From an uncultured Alloprevotella sp. (GTDB lineage Bacteria; Bacteroidota; Bacteroidia; Bacteroidales; Bacteroidaceae): DNA of 64,000 nucleotides. Of this stretch, positions 8,416 to 17,665 are shown one piece after another. Location of the stretch: positions 1-64,000 of the forward strand of contig CALUIN010000039.1 in the NCBI GenBank assembly GCA_944320745.1, in the 5' to 3' direction. The notes below the pieces were generated by a model, which did no database searches, was not told the origin of the DNA, and saw nothing but the letters and a program-made list of their open reading frames with translations. Made by a program: the position numbers and the translations under genes. Each line of letters opens with the position of its first letter. Within the stretch, counting starts at the first letter, position 1.

Positions 8416-9177
8416 TCAGGCGCCGGGCGTGTCCAGGAAAATATGCGCCGGGTACTGTATGTCTACCAGCGAAAGTGCGCGCGCCGGTACGGACTCGCCT
8501 GCGGCGCAGCGGTCCTTACGGGACATGACATCCCTGAAACCGTCTACGGTCAGCCGTCCACGGCCCACGTCAATCAGCGTGCCGACCACGGCGCGCACCA
8601 TGTTGCGCAGGAAGCGGTCGGCCGTGATTTCGAAGCGCCAGCTGTTCTCGCCTGTCTGTACCCACTGGGCCCGCGTGACGTGGCAGATGAAGGTTTTCAC
8701 GTCCGTCCGCGTCTTGCTGAAGCTGGCGAAGTCGTCCTGCGCGAGCAACAGTCTTGCCGCCTCGTTCATCCGTTCAAAGTCAAGCACGTAGGGCAGGCGG
8801 GTGGCGTAGTAACGCTGGAAGGGATCCTTGCGCATATAGACCCGGTAGTGATACGTGCGGCTGAGGGCGCTGAACCGGGCGTGGGCGTCGTCGGTCACGG
8901 GCCTGACGCTGTTTACGGCTATGTCCTGAGGCAGTATGCGGCAGAGCTTGTGAGCCAGCTGAGGCCCGTCGACTTGCCGGTCCGTGTCAAAGTGCGCGGC
9001 CATCATGGCCGCGTGTACGCCGGTATCAGTGCGGCCGGCTCCGACGCACGCAGTCGGAGCGCCGAGCAGCAGGGTGAGTGCGCGGTTTATCCGCTGCTGC
9101 ACGCTGTCGGCATTTGGCTGGACCTGCCAGCCGTGGTAGGCCGTCCCGTCGTAGGAGAGAAACATGAAATACCGCAT
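8416..9177 (-). CDS. truA: tRNA pseudouridine(38-40) synthase TruA
   Basis: 253 residues, full length for the family. The catalytic motif GAGRTDTGVHA is present with the nucleophile Asp at residue 51, and the N-terminus (YDGTAYHGWQVQP) is typical. It isomerises uridines 38-40 in the anticodon stem-loop of several tRNAs. It lies downstream of the rpsF-rpsR-rplI operon on the same strand, with 120 bp and a weak hairpin (9203-9236) between, so it may be partly co-transcribed. No TAnnTTTG element was seen directly upstream. Confidence 0.95.
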   Translation of the reverse strand: MRYFMFLSYDGTAYHGWQVQPNADSVQQRINRALTLLLGAPTACVGAGRTDTGVHAAMMAAHFDTDRQVDGPQLAHKLCRILPQDIAVNSVRPVTDDAHARFSALSRTYHYRVYMRKDPFQRYYATRLPYVLDFERMNEAARLLLAQDDFASFSKTRTDVKTFICHVTRAQWVQTGENSWRFEITADRFLRNMVRAVVGTLIDVGRGRLTVDGFRDVMSRKDRCAAGESVPARALSLVDIQYPAHIFLDTPGA

Positions 9178-9202
9178 GATGTGGTTGGGCCTTACGATGA
9201 AT

Positions 9203-9236
9203 TAATGCCGCATCCCGCTGAGGGGACACGGCATTA
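9203..9236. terminator. Hairpin between rplI and truA, possible weak attenuator
   Basis: Perfect 8-bp stem TAATGCCG/CGGCATTA (9203-9210 with 9229-9236) and an 18-nt loop. Neither side has a strong U tract, so read-through from rplI into truA is plausible. Confidence 0.35.
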
Positions 9237-9297
9237 GTCTATTTTCCTCTTCCGGCTGGTAGTGTCGCCACAGTTCCGGACAGATTCTTTGCTGTCA

Positions 9298-9747
9298 TTA
9301 AGCCTCTTCTGCGACAACCTCGAAGGGGATGTCGACGGATACTTCCTTGTGGAGCTTGATAGTAGCCGTGTAAGAGCCGACTTCCTTCACGTCCTTCAGC
9401 TGAATAGTCTTGCGGTCGATGTTGAAGCCCTGCTTGGCAAGCTCTTCGGCGATGTGGAGGCTGTTCACGGAGCCGTAGATGACACCCGTAGCGCTCACCT
9501 TCGTCGCAATCTTGATCGGCTCGATCTGCTTCAGCTTCTCGGCCAGCTCCAAGGCGTCGTTCTTGATTTTCTCCAACTTGTGGGCGCGCTGCTTCAGTTC
9601 TTCAGCGAGCGCTTTCTTGGCAGAGGCAGAGGCAATGACAGCCTTGCCCGTGGGGATAAGGTAGTTGCGGCCGTAACCGTTCTTCACGTTTACGATGTCG
9701 TCCTTGTAGCCCAGACCATGTACGTTTTCTTTCAAAATCAGTTCCAT
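9298..9747 (-). CDS. rplI: 50S ribosomal protein L9
   Basis: 149 residues, the normal length. The N-terminal domain contains MELILKENVHGLGYKDDIVNVKNGYGRNYLIP, with the conserved G-Y-x-R-N-Y-L-x-P segment. A long central helix (about 45-75) and the C-terminal domain follow. It binds 23S rRNA near the base of the L1 stalk. It is the last gene of the rpsF-rpsR-rplI operon, 17 bp after rpsR. Confidence 0.97.
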   Translation of the reverse strand: MELILKENVHGLGYKDDIVNVKNGYGRNYLIPTGKAVIASASAKKALAEELKQRAHKLEKIKNDALELAEKLKQIEPIKIATKVSATGVIYGSVNSLHIAEELAKQGFNIDRKTIQLKDVKEVGSYTATIKLHKEVSVDIPFEVVAEEA

Positions 9748-9764
9748 GCTATTTCCTCCATGCT

Positions 9765-10034
9765 TTATTTCATCAAATCGGTTACGAAAGGAAGCAGGGC
9801 CAAGTGGCGTGCTCTCTTCACAGCCTGGGCCACGCGGCGCTGGTATTTGAGCGAGGTGCCCGTGATGCGGCGCGGAAGGATTTTGCCCTGTTCGTTGAGA
9901 AATTTCTTCAGGAATTCGGGATCCTTGTAGTCAATGTACTTGATACCGCTCTTCTTGAAGCGGCAATACTTCTTCTTCTTGATGTCAACAGAAGGGGGGG
10001 TCAGATATCTGATTTCGGATTGTGTTTGTGCCAT
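9765..10034 (-). CDS. rpsR: 30S ribosomal protein S18
   Basis: 89 residues. The basic core ([20 protein letters not shown] and then [20 protein letters not shown]) is diagnostic of S18, which pairs with S6 on the 30S platform. It is 3 bp downstream of rpsF, so the two partners are translated from one message. No ssb gene is inserted between them, unlike in many Firmicutes. Confidence 0.97.
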   Translation of the reverse strand: MAQTQSEIRYLTPPSVDIKKKKYCRFKKSGIKYIDYKDPEFLKKFLNEQGKILPRRITGTSLKYQRRVAQAVKRARHLALLPFVTDLMK

Positions 10035-10037
10035 GGC

Positions 10038-10379
10038 TTAATTCTCTTTTTGTGCTTTGAGGTTACGACGTTTTTCAGCATATTGGGCGGCGTATTTGTC
10101 CAGTTTCACCGTGAGGTAACGGATAACGCGCTCGTCGCGGCGGTAAGCCACTTCCAGTTTGTCGATGACTTGCGGCTCTGCCTTAAATTCAAGCAGCTGG
10201 TAGAAGCCGGTGGACTTTTTTTCAATAGGGTATGCCATCTTTTTCAGGCCCCAGCTCTCCTCGTTGAGGATTTCCGCGCCCTGTTCGATGAGCAGTCCCT
10301 TGAACTTTTCGGCCGTTTCCTTCATCTGTTGGTCAGACAAAACGGGAGTCATAATGAAAACGGTCTCGTACTGATTCAT
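10038..10379 (-). CDS. rpsF: 30S ribosomal protein S6
   Basis: 113 residues starting [16 protein letters not shown], the conserved S6 N-terminus. A second ATG immediately upstream (10382) would add one Met; the longer upstream reading frame has no family support. It forms the S6-S18 heterodimer of the 30S platform. It is the first gene of rpsF-rpsR-rplI, with a -7 element about 50 bp upstream. Confidence 0.96.
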   Translation of the reverse strand: MNQYETVFIMTPVLSDQQMKETAEKFKGLLIEQGAEILNEESWGLKKMAYPIEKKSTGFYQLLEFKAEPQVIDKLEVAYRRDERVIRYLTVKLDKYAAQYAEKRRNLKAQKEN

Positions 10380-10425
10380 CATAGCTTTTGTTTTGATATT
10401 GTTGATGAGTTGTAAAATAGCGGCG

Positions 10426-10433
10426 CAAAGGTA
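10426..10433 (-). promoter_or_regulatory. Promoter -7 element (TACCTTTG) for rpsF-rpsR-rplI
   Basis: Exact minus-strand match 47 bp upstream of the rpsF start. The expected TTTG 19-21 bp further upstream is not evident. Confidence 0.6.
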
Positions 10434-10483
10434 CGAAAAAGTGCCTGCGCCGCCAAATGTTTGTCCGTTTTTTTCGCAATCTT

Positions 10484-11452
10484 TTATTCCCAGCCCAAGG
10501 CGCTGGCGCCGAGCACGGCGGCCTCGCTGCCGTTGAGCGAGGATACGAGCAGCTTGGTCTTGCCCCTGAACACGTAGAGTATGTTTTCTTCGAAGGCCTT
10601 GCGCAGTGGGGCCATGAGATAGTCGCCCGCCTTTGTGAGTCCGCCGAAGAATACGAAGGCTTCCGGTGTGTTGAACGTCGCGAAGTCGGCGCACGACCGG
10701 CCCAGTATTTCGCCGGTCCATTCGAAGATTTCTATGGCCACCGGGTCGCCGGCTTCAGCCGCTTGGTAGACGTCGAGCGAGGTGAGGTCCTCGGGCTTGA
10801 TTTTCCGCAGCAGACTTGGCGTGTCGCAGTTGGCCAGCCGTTCGCGGGCCGTGCGGGCCACACCGGTGGCGGAGCAGTACGTTTCCAGGCAGCCTTTGCG
10901 CCCGCAGCCGCAAGGACGGCCCGCGGGAGAGTGGTCGATGACGAAGTGGCCCAGCTCGCCGGCGAAGCCGTCGCTGCCGTAGACGATTTTCCCGTCGACC
11001 ACGATGCCGCTGCCTACACCCGTGCCCAGAGTGATCATGATGAAGTTCTTCATGCCGCGGGCCACGCCGTAGGTCATTTCACCCATCGCGGCGGCGTTCG
11101 CGTCGTTCGTCACGCGCACGGGTACGCCCAGCTCTTCTTCAAACAGTTCGGCGATAGGCACAGTGCCGCTCCAAACCAAGTTGGCCGCACTCTCTATGGT
11201 GCCCGTGTAGAAGTTGCCGTTGGGCGCGCCGATGCCCATGCCTTTCACTTGGCCTATGCCGCCCACGACGTCGAGCGCGGGCTGCAGGGCTTCGGCGGCT
11301 GCCTTGACGTAGTCCTTCACGTCGGGGTAGGCGCGGGTCTTGATGGCGGTCTGCGCCTTGATGGTGCCGCGTTGATCCACAATGCCGAAGATGGAGTTTG
11401 TGCCGCCCATGTCCAGGCCGATCACATAAGGTTTTTCAAAATCCGTTTCCAT
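10484..11452 (-). CDS. ROK-family sugar kinase, probable glucokinase
   Basis: 322 residues. The phosphate-binding segment [14 protein letters not shown] lies near the N-terminus, [14 protein letters not shown] in the middle, and the ROK zinc motif [10 protein letters not shown] follows a conserved His ([13 protein letters not shown]). ROK kinases phosphorylate glucose or N-acylated hexoses with ATP. Glucokinase is the most frequent role of this type in Bacteroidales. It has its own -7 element upstream. The next gene upstream is a recombinase and the next downstream is the rpsF operon, so context does not narrow the substrate. Confidence 0.85.
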   Translation of the reverse strand: METDFEKPYVIGLDMGGTNSIFGIVDQRGTIKAQTAIKTRAYPDVKDYVKAAAEALQPALDVVGGIGQVKGMGIGAPNGNFYTGTIESAANLVWSGTVPIAELFEEELGVPVRVTNDANAAAMGEMTYGVARGMKNFIMITLGTGVGSGIVVDGKIVYGSDGFAGELGHFVIDHSPAGRPCGCGRKGCLETYCSATGVARTARERLANCDTPSLLRKIKPEDLTSLDVYQAAEAGDPVAIEIFEWTGEILGRSCADFATFNTPEAFVFFGGLTKAGDYLMAPLRKAFEENILYVFRGKTKLLVSSLNGSEAAVLGASALGWE

Positions 11453-11501
11453 GGTTTGAGAAAAAGGTAGAGTTTGAATTTATTTTTCAGATTATTGGCT
11501 A

Positions 11502-11509
11502 CAAATGTA
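11502..11509 (-). promoter_or_regulatory. Promoter -7 element (TACATTTG) for the ROK kinase
   Basis: Minus-strand TAnnTTTG match 50 bp upstream of the ROK kinase start codon. Confidence 0.55.
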
Positions 11510-11614
11510 GGGAATAAATATGGAAAGTACCGCGTCAGGCCGGATGTTTTTCCCCAAACGACCCATTTCGGTCTGCTTTTGGGCCAGAATCGGCTGCGAG
11601 AGGGCGTGTCGGCA

Positions 11615-11677
11615 CGCGCCTAAGCCCCGTGCCGACGCGCCTAAGGCCAGTTCTTACGGGGCTTAGGCGCGTTCAGC
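11615..11677. repeat. 21-bp repeat array (locus C) at the 3' end of the recombinase gene
   Basis: Three units start at 11615, 11636 and 11657 (cores CGCCTAAGCCCCG, CGCCTAAGGCC and ACGGGGCTTAGGCGCG). The first two share orientation and the third is inverted. Unit 3 lies inside the recombinase reading frame and supplies its TAA stop (11663-11665). Confidence 0.92.
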
Positions 11678-12853
11678 CTCCGATACGGGGGCCGCCGTCC
11701 GGCCGGGTGTCCGAGGCTGCGGCGCGGCGGACAGCGGCCCGTGTGCGGTCCGAGGGGCGCTGGCGGCCGCGGTCTCCTGTCCGAAGTCCAGTGCCGGCAG
11801 CCGCTCTACGGCCTGGCGGCACTGCGTGTCGGCTATGTGGATGTAGCGCTCCGTATGGCGGGTAGAGGCATGGCCGGCCAGCGCGGCTACGACCGGCAGC
11901 GGCGTGCCGCTGAGCGCCAGCTGGGTAATGAACGTATGGCGGGCCACGTGGAAGGTCACGTGGCGGGCCACTCCGGCGCGCCGGGCCCACTGATCCAGCA
12001 CGCGCAGCATGTACGAGTAGGACGGCAGGCGGAAGACCAGGCCGCGCCGTCGGCGCTGAGCCAGCAGCGTCAGCGCGTTGCTGTTGAGCGAAAGGCTGAC
12101 CTCGGCCCGCCGCGAGCGTCCGGCCACTTTCCGCTGTACGATGTGCAGCGTGCCCGCGTCCTGGTCCACGTCGTCGGCGCGAAGGCTGCGCACGTCGCAC
12201 CAGCGCAGCCCCGTGTTGCATGAGAAGAGGAAAGCCCGCGCCACGTCCGCCACGAGGCACGGCGTCCGTGCAAGGCGGCGCAGTTCGTCCGGACTGAGCG
12301 CCGCCTTCTCTCTGATGTTGGACGCCGGCGTGTGCAGCTCGCGGTCCGGGCGTTTGTCCCAGCAGCCCTCGTCGGCGTGACGGCGCAGAAAGGTGCGGAA
12401 CTTGTTGAAGTAGCCCGCCGGCGTAGTGCCCCGTAAGTGTTCGCACAGGTAGGCGTAAAACTGTTTGCAGAAATCCGGCGTCACGTCCTGCGACATGCGC
12501 ACGGACCGCCGGCCCACGAAGCGGGACAGGTGGGCCCCGACGGCGTGCACGATGGGCAGGTCGCGGTTGCAGTAGGTAAATTCAAAATCTTGCCAGGCCT
12601 CGAGCAGCAGTAGGCGGCGCGGTTCGCCGCGGGACATGCCGTGGCGGGCGGCAGTCTGTTCCAGTTCGTACTTGGCGCAGATGCGCCGAGCCAATTCCAG
12701 TCGTTCGCGGTTGCGGCGGCGGTTCCCGGTACATGTTTCCGGTTCCAGGACGATGCCCAACGCGCGGCGCACGCGGCGGCCGCCGTCGGAATAACACAGG
12801 CAGAGCGATTTGCGCCCGGCGGAGAGCGGGCGTTCAGATAGTGTGACTTTCAT
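11663..12853 (-). CDS. Tyrosine recombinase/integrase (solitary)
   Basis: 396 residues from ATG at 12853. The open frame runs 39 codons further upstream, but that part is low-complexity and unlike the family. An N-terminal arm-type DNA-binding domain (about 1-85) and a SAM-like core-binding domain (about 95-180) precede the catalytic domain with R217 (NTGLRWCDV), K242, H302-x-x-R305 (HVARH), H328 (LAGH) and Y337 (RYIHI). All catalytic residues are present, so it should be active. The last codons and the stop come from repeat array C. No excisionase, transposon genes, tRNA target or direct repeats were seen nearby. It could be a relic integrase or an invertase acting elsewhere. GC appears higher than in its neighbours. 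Confidence 0.88.
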   Translation of the reverse strand: MKVTLSERPLSAGRKSLCLCYSDGGRRVRRALGIVLEPETCTGNRRRNRERLELARRICAKYELEQTAARHGMSRGEPRRLLLLEAWQDFEFTYCNRDLPIVHAVGAHLSRFVGRRSVRMSQDVTPDFCKQFYAYLCEHLRGTTPAGYFNKFRTFLRRHADEGCWDKRPDRELHTPASNIREKAALSPDELRRLARTPCLVADVARAFLFSCNTGLRWCDVRSLRADDVDQDAGTLHIVQRKVAGRSRRAEVSLSLNSNALTLLAQRRRRGLVFRLPSYSYMLRVLDQWARRAGVARHVTFHVARHTFITQLALSGTPLPVVAALAGHASTRHTERYIHIADTQCRQAVERLPALDFGQETAAASAPRTAHGPLSAAPQPRTPGRTAAPVSEAERA

Positions 12854-13032
12854 GTTTAGAGGAACTAAGATTGGAGCGAATGGAGGCCGGCGGGCGTCGG
12901 CGGCGCAGCGCCGGAGTGGGGGCGAGGCCGTGCTATCCGGCTGTCCGGCCCGGAGGAATGCTATAGCCAATATATAAAAAGGAGCGGGAAAATTTCGGCC
13001 TTTCGTAAAAAATTGCGAATTTTGCGCCTGCG

Positions 13033-13737
13033 ATGGATTATGTGCTCCAACTGATAATATTTATTATAAAAGGAATGGTTGTCGGCATCGTGGCCTCTGC
13101 CCCGATGGGGCCGGTGGGCATTCTCTGTATCCGTCGCACCATCAAGAAGGGGCGGCCCTATGGCCTGGTGACCGGTGCGGGCGCAGCCTTGAGCGATTTG
13201 CTCTATGCGCTGCTGACGGGCTACGGCATGTCGCTCGTGTCGACCGTGACGACCGATGCGAACGTCCTGTTCTGGATGAAAATCTGCGGCAGCATCATGT
13301 TGTGCGTCTTTGGTGTCTACATGTTCCGCACGGGGCCGAAGCCCAATGTTCACCCCGAGTCGAAGACAAAGGGCTCGCTGCTGCGCAATTTCCTGACTTC
13401 CTTTGTCATCACCCTTTGCAACCCCGCCATTATCTTTCTGTTTCTGGCGCTGTTCAATATGTTGGCGCCTTTTGCCGGCGCGGGCGACTGGGTGACGACG
13501 CTCGCAAGCTACACGGCCATCGTGGCCGGCGCCATGCTGTGGTGGTTCGGGCTGACATACGTAATCAATAAGATGAGCACCAACTTCGGCGAGAAGGGCA
13601 TCCGGCGGCTCAACCGCAGCATCGGCGTACTGGTCATCGTGATTTCCGTGGTCTACGCGCTGCTGACGCTCTGCGGCAAGTCGGTCAGCCTGGCCGACGG
13701 CGTGGATGCTCTGCGGCCCTATACCCAACATACTTGA
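13033..13737 (+). CDS. LysE/RhtB-family amino-acid exporter
   Basis: 234 residues with about six hydrophobic segments. The N-terminal MVVGIVASAPMGPVGILCIRR (about 15-35) matches the conserved G-x-x-x-P-G-P segment of LysE-type exporters. These inner-membrane proteins export amino acids such as lysine, threonine or homoserine lactone; the substrate is unknown. It is divergent from the recombinase and heads a plus-strand run (DUF4924, rfbD, prfC). Only a degenerate -7 element (GAATTTTG, 13017-13024) is visible, very close to the start. Confidence 0.85.
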   Translation: MDYVLQLIIFIIKGMVVGIVASAPMGPVGILCIRRTIKKGRPYGLVTGAGAALSDLLYALLTGYGMSLVSTVTTDANVLFWMKICGSIMLCVFGVYMFRTGPKPNVHPESKTKGSLLRNFLTSFVITLCNPAIIFLFLALFNMLAPFAGAGDWVTTLASYTAIVAGAMLWWFGLTYVINKMSTNFGEKGIRRLNRSIGVLVIVISVVYALLTLCGKSVSLADGVDALRPYTQHT

Positions 13738-13804
13738 GGCGGCACTGCGGCCCCGGACTCGCTGGGCGCACGCCGCCGCACGTGGACTAAACTGAAAGGA
13801 CAGT

Positions 13805-14350
13805 ATGCAGATAGCCAATCGCTTGAGAACGCAGAACCGCGCAGAGTACTTGTTGTACCTGTGGCAGGTGGAGGACCTGATTCGGGCCTATGGCGGCAAC
13901 TTCGACCGCATGCAGCGCGAATACCTGTCCCGCTTCACGCTGGGGGAGGAGGAGCGCAAGGCAACGGAGCAGTGGTACTCCGACCTTTGCGACATGATGC
14001 ACGCCGAGGGTAAAATGGAGCGCGGGCATCTGCAGATCTGCCAGAATGTGCTCCAGGAGCTCGACGAACTGCACCGGCGCCTGCTGGCTTCGTCCAACTT
14101 CCCCTACTACCGGGAAATGTACTACAAGGTGCTGCCCTATGTCGTGGAGCTGCGGCAGAAGAGCCAGGACCGGCAGGAGGCCGAGCTCCAGACCTGTTTC
14201 GATGCCCTCTACGGCGTGCTACTGCTGCGCCTGCAACACAAGCCGGTGTCCGCGGCCACGGAACGGGCGGTCAAGGACATCTCGGCATTCTTGGGGCAAT
14301 TGTCCGACTATTATTTCAAGGACCTGAAGGAGCCGCTCGACTTCGGATGA
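13805..14350 (+). CDS. DUF4924 family protein
   Basis: 181 residues, soluble, mostly helical by composition, with no signal peptide or membrane segment. The N-terminus (MQIANRLRTQNRAEYLLYLW) and EYLLYLWQVEDLIRAYGGN match my memory of the Bacteroidales family DUF4924. No function is established. It sits 67 bp after the LysE gene and 59 bp before rfbD on the same strand. Confidence 0.75.
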   Translation: MQIANRLRTQNRAEYLLYLWQVEDLIRAYGGNFDRMQREYLSRFTLGEEERKATEQWYSDLCDMMHAEGKMERGHLQICQNVLQELDELHRRLLASSNFPYYREMYYKVLPYVVELRQKSQDRQEAELQTCFDALYGVLLLRLQHKPVSAATERAVKDISAFLGQLSDYYFKDLKEPLDFG

Positions 14351-14409
14351 CGGCGCCTGCCGCCACCGGAGCGTTTGCCGCGTCCTTCCGCTGACTATAT
14401 ATAAAAGGT

Positions 14410-15273
14410 ATGATCAAACGGATATTAGTAACAGGCTCCCGCGGCCAGCTGGGCAGCGAGCTGCGGCAGTTGGCGGGAGAATACAAAGACCGCTTCCAGT
14501 TCTTCTTTACAGACTACGAGGAGCTGGACATCACGGACCGCAAGGCTGTCCATACGTTCATCGAGACGAACGAGCCGGACTGTGTGGTGAATTGCGCGGC
14601 CTACACCGCCGTGGACAAGGCGGAGAGGGAGGCAGAACGCTGCGACACGCTGAACCGCGTGGCCCCGGGCTATCTGGCCGAAGCCATCGCGGCGCGCGGC
14701 GGGTCCATGATCCAGATTTCCACCGACTACGTGTTCGACGGCACGGCCTTCACCCCCTATCGCGAGGACATGCCCGCGGCGCCGTGTACGGTGTACGGCC
14801 GGACCAAGCTGGCCGGCGAGGAAAAAGTAATCCTCACCTGTCCTGGGGCCATGGTCATCCGGACGGCATGGCTCTATTCCTCTTTCGGCCATAACTTTGT
14901 GAAGACGATGGTGCAACTCGGATCGGAGCGGCCGGAGCTGGGCGTCGTATTCGACCAGGTAGGCACGCCGACCTATGCGCGCGACCTGGCGCAGGCCATC
15001 CTGGACATCCTGGACAAAGGCATCGTGCCCGGCATCTACCATTACAGCAACGAGGGCGTGACGTCGTGGTTCGACTTTGCCCACGCCATTCACCGCGCAG
15101 CCGGCATCTCGGCGGACGACTGCAAGCTGCGTCCGCTCCACACGGAGGACTATCCCACGCCGGCCCGCCGGCCGCCCTATTCGGTGCTGGACAAGACGAA
15201 AATCAAGAATACCTTCGGCCTGAGCATCCCCTGGTGGGAGGACAGCCTGAAGGACTGCATGAGGAAGCTGTGA
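14410..15273 (+). CDS. rfbD: dTDP-4-dehydrorhamnose reductase
   Basis: 287 residues, a short-chain reductase with the nucleotide-binding motif [12 protein letters not shown] (about 7-18), [12 protein letters not shown] (about 60-71) and the catalytic Y-x-x-x-K in [10 protein letters not shown] near 129. It reduces dTDP-4-dehydro-L-rhamnose with NAD(P)H, the last step of dTDP-L-rhamnose synthesis. The rmlA, B and C genes are not in the window. The dTDP-sugar genes at 36.6-39.9 kb may share the same precursor pool. Confidence 0.93.
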   Translation: MIKRILVTGSRGQLGSELRQLAGEYKDRFQFFFTDYEELDITDRKAVHTFIETNEPDCVVNCAAYTAVDKAEREAERCDTLNRVAPGYLAEAIAARGGSMIQISTDYVFDGTAFTPYREDMPAAPCTVYGRTKLAGEEKVILTCPGAMVIRTAWLYSSFGHNFVKTMVQLGSERPELGVVFDQVGTPTYARDLAQAILDILDKGIVPGIYHYSNEGVTSWFDFAHAIHRAAGISADDCKLRPLHTEDYPTPARRPPYSVLDKTKIKNTFGLSIPWWEDSLKDCMRKL

Positions 15274-15364
15274 GCCTCCCCTGCGCAGGTGCGGCCCCGG
15301 CGACGGGCACCGACCGCACGGTGACAGCCTCGCCCTGCGCGGAGGCATTAGCCTTAATAAGCTT

Positions 15365-16930
15365 ATGAACGAAATAGAAAGAAGAAGAACCTTTGCCATA
15401 ATCTCTCACCCGGATGCCGGCAAGACCACGCTGACGGAGAAACTCCTGCTCTTCGGCGGCCAGATTCAGGTGGCCGGCGCGGTGAAGAACAATAAAATAA
15501 AAAAGACCGCGACGAGCGACTGGATGGAAATCGAGAAGCAGCGCGGCATTTCGGTGACCACGTCCGTGATGGAATTTGATTACGGCGACTACAAGGTGAA
15601 CATCCTCGACACGCCGGGCCACCAGGACTTTGCCGAAGACACTTTCCGCACGCTTACGGCCGTGGACAGCGCTATCATAGTGGTGGATAGCGCCAAGGGC
15701 GTGGAGACGCAAACGCGCAAACTGATGACCGTATGCCGAATGCGCAAGACGCCCGTGATTATCTTTGTAAACAAGATGGACCGCGAGGGCAAGGACCCCT
15801 TCGACCTGCTCGACGAGCTGGAGGAGGAATTGCAGATAAAGGTCCGGCCGCTTTCCTGGCCCATCAATCAGGGTCCGCGCTTTAAGGGCGTGTATAACAT
15901 CTACGAGCAGCAGCTCAATCTCTTTGCCCCTGACAAGCAGAAGGTTACGGAAAAGATTACGGTCGACATCAACAGCAGTGAGCTGGAAGCCAACGTGGGC
16001 GAGGCCGACGCGCGCCAGTTGCGCGACGACTTGGAACTCATCGACGGCGTCTATCCCGCTTTCAGCCAGGAGGACTATCTGGCGGCTGAGGTCGCACCCG
16101 TTTTCTTCGGTTCAGCCTTGAACAATTTCGGCGTCAAGGAACTGCTCGACTGCTTCGTACGCATAGCGCCCAGCCCGCAGCCTGTCCAGGCAGTGGAACG
16201 GCTGGTACGCCCGGAAGAGTCTAAGTTCACCGGCTTCATCTTTAAGATTACGGCCAACATCGACCCGAACCACCGCTCCTGCGTGGCGTTCTGCAAGGTC
16301 TGCAGCGGGAAGTTCGTCCGCAACGCCCCGTACCTGCTGGTGCGTCAGGGCAAGACGCTCCGCTTCAGTTCGCCGACGCAGTTCATGGCTCAGCGCAAGA
16401 GCACCATTGACGAGGCCTGGGCCGGCGACATCGTAGGTCTGCCGGCCAGCGGCACCTTCAAGATAGGCGACACCCTGACGGAAGGCGAGAACCTGCACTT
16501 CCGCGGCCTGCCCAGTTTCTCCCCGGAACTGTTCAAGTATATCGAGAACGCCGACCCCATGAAGACGAAGCAGCTCCATAAGGGCATCGAGCAACTGATG
16601 GACGAGGGCGTGGCACAGATGTTTGTCAACCAGTTCAACGGGCGTACGCTTATCGGCACCGTGGGCCAGCTGCAGTTCGAGGTCATCCAGTACCGGCTTG
16701 AGCACGAGTATGGGGCGAAATGCCGCTGGGAGCCTGTGAGCCTGTACAAGGCATGCTGGATTGAGAGCGACAACGAGACGGAACTCGAAGCCTTCAAGCG
16801 GCGAAAGTACCAGTATATGGCCAGCGACCGCGAGGGGCGCGATGTCTTCCTGGCCGATTCCGCTTATGTTCTGCAGATGGCGCGTCAGGACTTTGAACAC
16901 ATTCGTTTTCACTTCACCAGCGAGTTTTGA
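15365..16930 (+). CDS. prfC: Peptide chain release factor 3
   Basis: 521 residues. GTPase motifs are complete: G1 SHPDAGKTT (14-22), G3 DTPGHQDF near 82, G4 NKMD near 136. The domain that follows, with [20 protein letters not shown] and the C-terminal [12 protein letters not shown], is RF3-specific. RF3 is the GTPase that recycles RF1/RF2 after peptide release. It retains the His of DTPGH, unlike the EF-G paralogue at 58.3-60.4 kb. It lies 91 bp after rfbD. Confidence 0.96.
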   Translation: MNEIERRRTFAIISHPDAGKTTLTEKLLLFGGQIQVAGAVKNNKIKKTATSDWMEIEKQRGISVTTSVMEFDYGDYKVNILDTPGHQDFAEDTFRTLTAVDSAIIVVDSAKGVETQTRKLMTVCRMRKTPVIIFVNKMDREGKDPFDLLDELEEELQIKVRPLSWPINQGPRFKGVYNIYEQQLNLFAPDKQKVTEKITVDINSSELEANVGEADARQLRDDLELIDGVYPAFSQEDYLAAEVAPVFFGSALNNFGVKELLDCFVRIAPSPQPVQAVERLVRPEESKFTGFIFKITANIDPNHRSCVAFCKVCSGKFVRNAPYLLVRQGKTLRFSSPTQFMAQRKSTIDEAWAGDIVGLPASGTFKIGDTLTEGENLHFRGLPSFSPELFKYIENADPMKTKQLHKGIEQLMDEGVAQMFVNQFNGRTLIGTVGQLQFEVIQYRLEHEYGAKCRWEPVSLYKACWIESDNETELEAFKRRKYQYMASDREGRDVFLADSAYVLQMARQDFEHIRFHFTSEF

Positions 16931-17024
16931 AACGCCGATAGAGACACCGCGGCTGCGGGCCGTGCCTGTCATTTGCAGGCCGCCGCGCAGATGCCGCGTC
17001 TCAGAGCGGCAAGCAACGCGATTT

Positions 17025-17603
17025 ATGGGAGAAACATTTTTCAGAGAGGACATCCGCCGGGCGGTCGACGTAATGAACCGGGGCGGAGTGATACTGTACC
17101 CTACGGATACGATTTGGGGTATCGGCTGCGATGCTACAAACGAGGAGGCGGTGCGCCGCGTTTTCGACATCAAGCGACGCGCCGATGCCAAGGCGCTCAT
17201 CACCCTCGTGGACAGTGAGGCGAAAGTTGAGTTCTACGTCCGCGATGTGCCGGCCGTAGCCTGGGATCTCATAGAATTGTCCGAGAAACCCCTGACTATT
17301 ATCTACGATGGGGCGCGGAATCTTGCCCCGAACGTTCTGGCAGAGGACGGCAGCGCCGGCATACGCGTGACCCGCGAGGCGTTCAGCAAGGAACTCTGCT
17401 TCCGTATGCGCCGGGCTGTCGTGTCCACGTCCGCCAACGTGAGCGGCCAGCCCTCTCCGTCGTGTTTCGCCGACATTTCGGAGGAGATTAAGTCCGCTGT
17501 GGACTACGTCTGCACCTCGCGCCGCGAGGAGAAGGGCCCGGGCCGCGCTTCCTCCATTATAAAACTGGGGGCCGGGGGCGAAGTCCGCATCATTCGTCCG
17601 TGA
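17025..17603 (+). CDS. tsaC: L-threonylcarbamoyladenylate synthase (Sua5/YrdC/TsaC)
   Basis: 192 residues from ATG at 17025; the frame is open further upstream into prfC but without family similarity. YrdC-domain features include ILYPTDTIWGIGCDA, the KRR-x-x-x-K-A-L segment (KRRADAKALITLV) and VVSTSANVSGQPSP. The enzyme makes threonylcarbamoyl-AMP from threonine, bicarbonate and ATP for t6A37 formation on ANN-decoding tRNAs. It lies 94 bp after prfC. The upstream end of the frame of the following clc gene overlaps its stop. Confidence 0.92.
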   Translation: MGETFFREDIRRAVDVMNRGGVILYPTDTIWGIGCDATNEEAVRRVFDIKRRADAKALITLVDSEAKVEFYVRDVPAVAWDLIELSEKPLTIIYDGARNLAPNVLAEDGSAGIRVTREAFSKELCFRMRRAVVSTSANVSGQPSPSCFADISEEIKSAVDYVCTSRREEKGPGRASSIIKLGAGGEVRIIRP

Positions 17604-17665
17604 GACGCGCGGCTCAGCGGCCGGCAGCTCGCGAAGTGACAAAATTGCAAACAAAAGTAAGGAGC

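Noticed and set aside
11663..12853. Integrative element carrying the recombinase
   Set aside because: Flanking genes are ordinary housekeeping genes on both sides, with no cargo, tRNA target or direct repeats.
12961..13818. 285-codon minus-strand frame
   Set aside because: Antisense of the LysE-type exporter gene; low-complexity His/Arg/Gln-rich translation.
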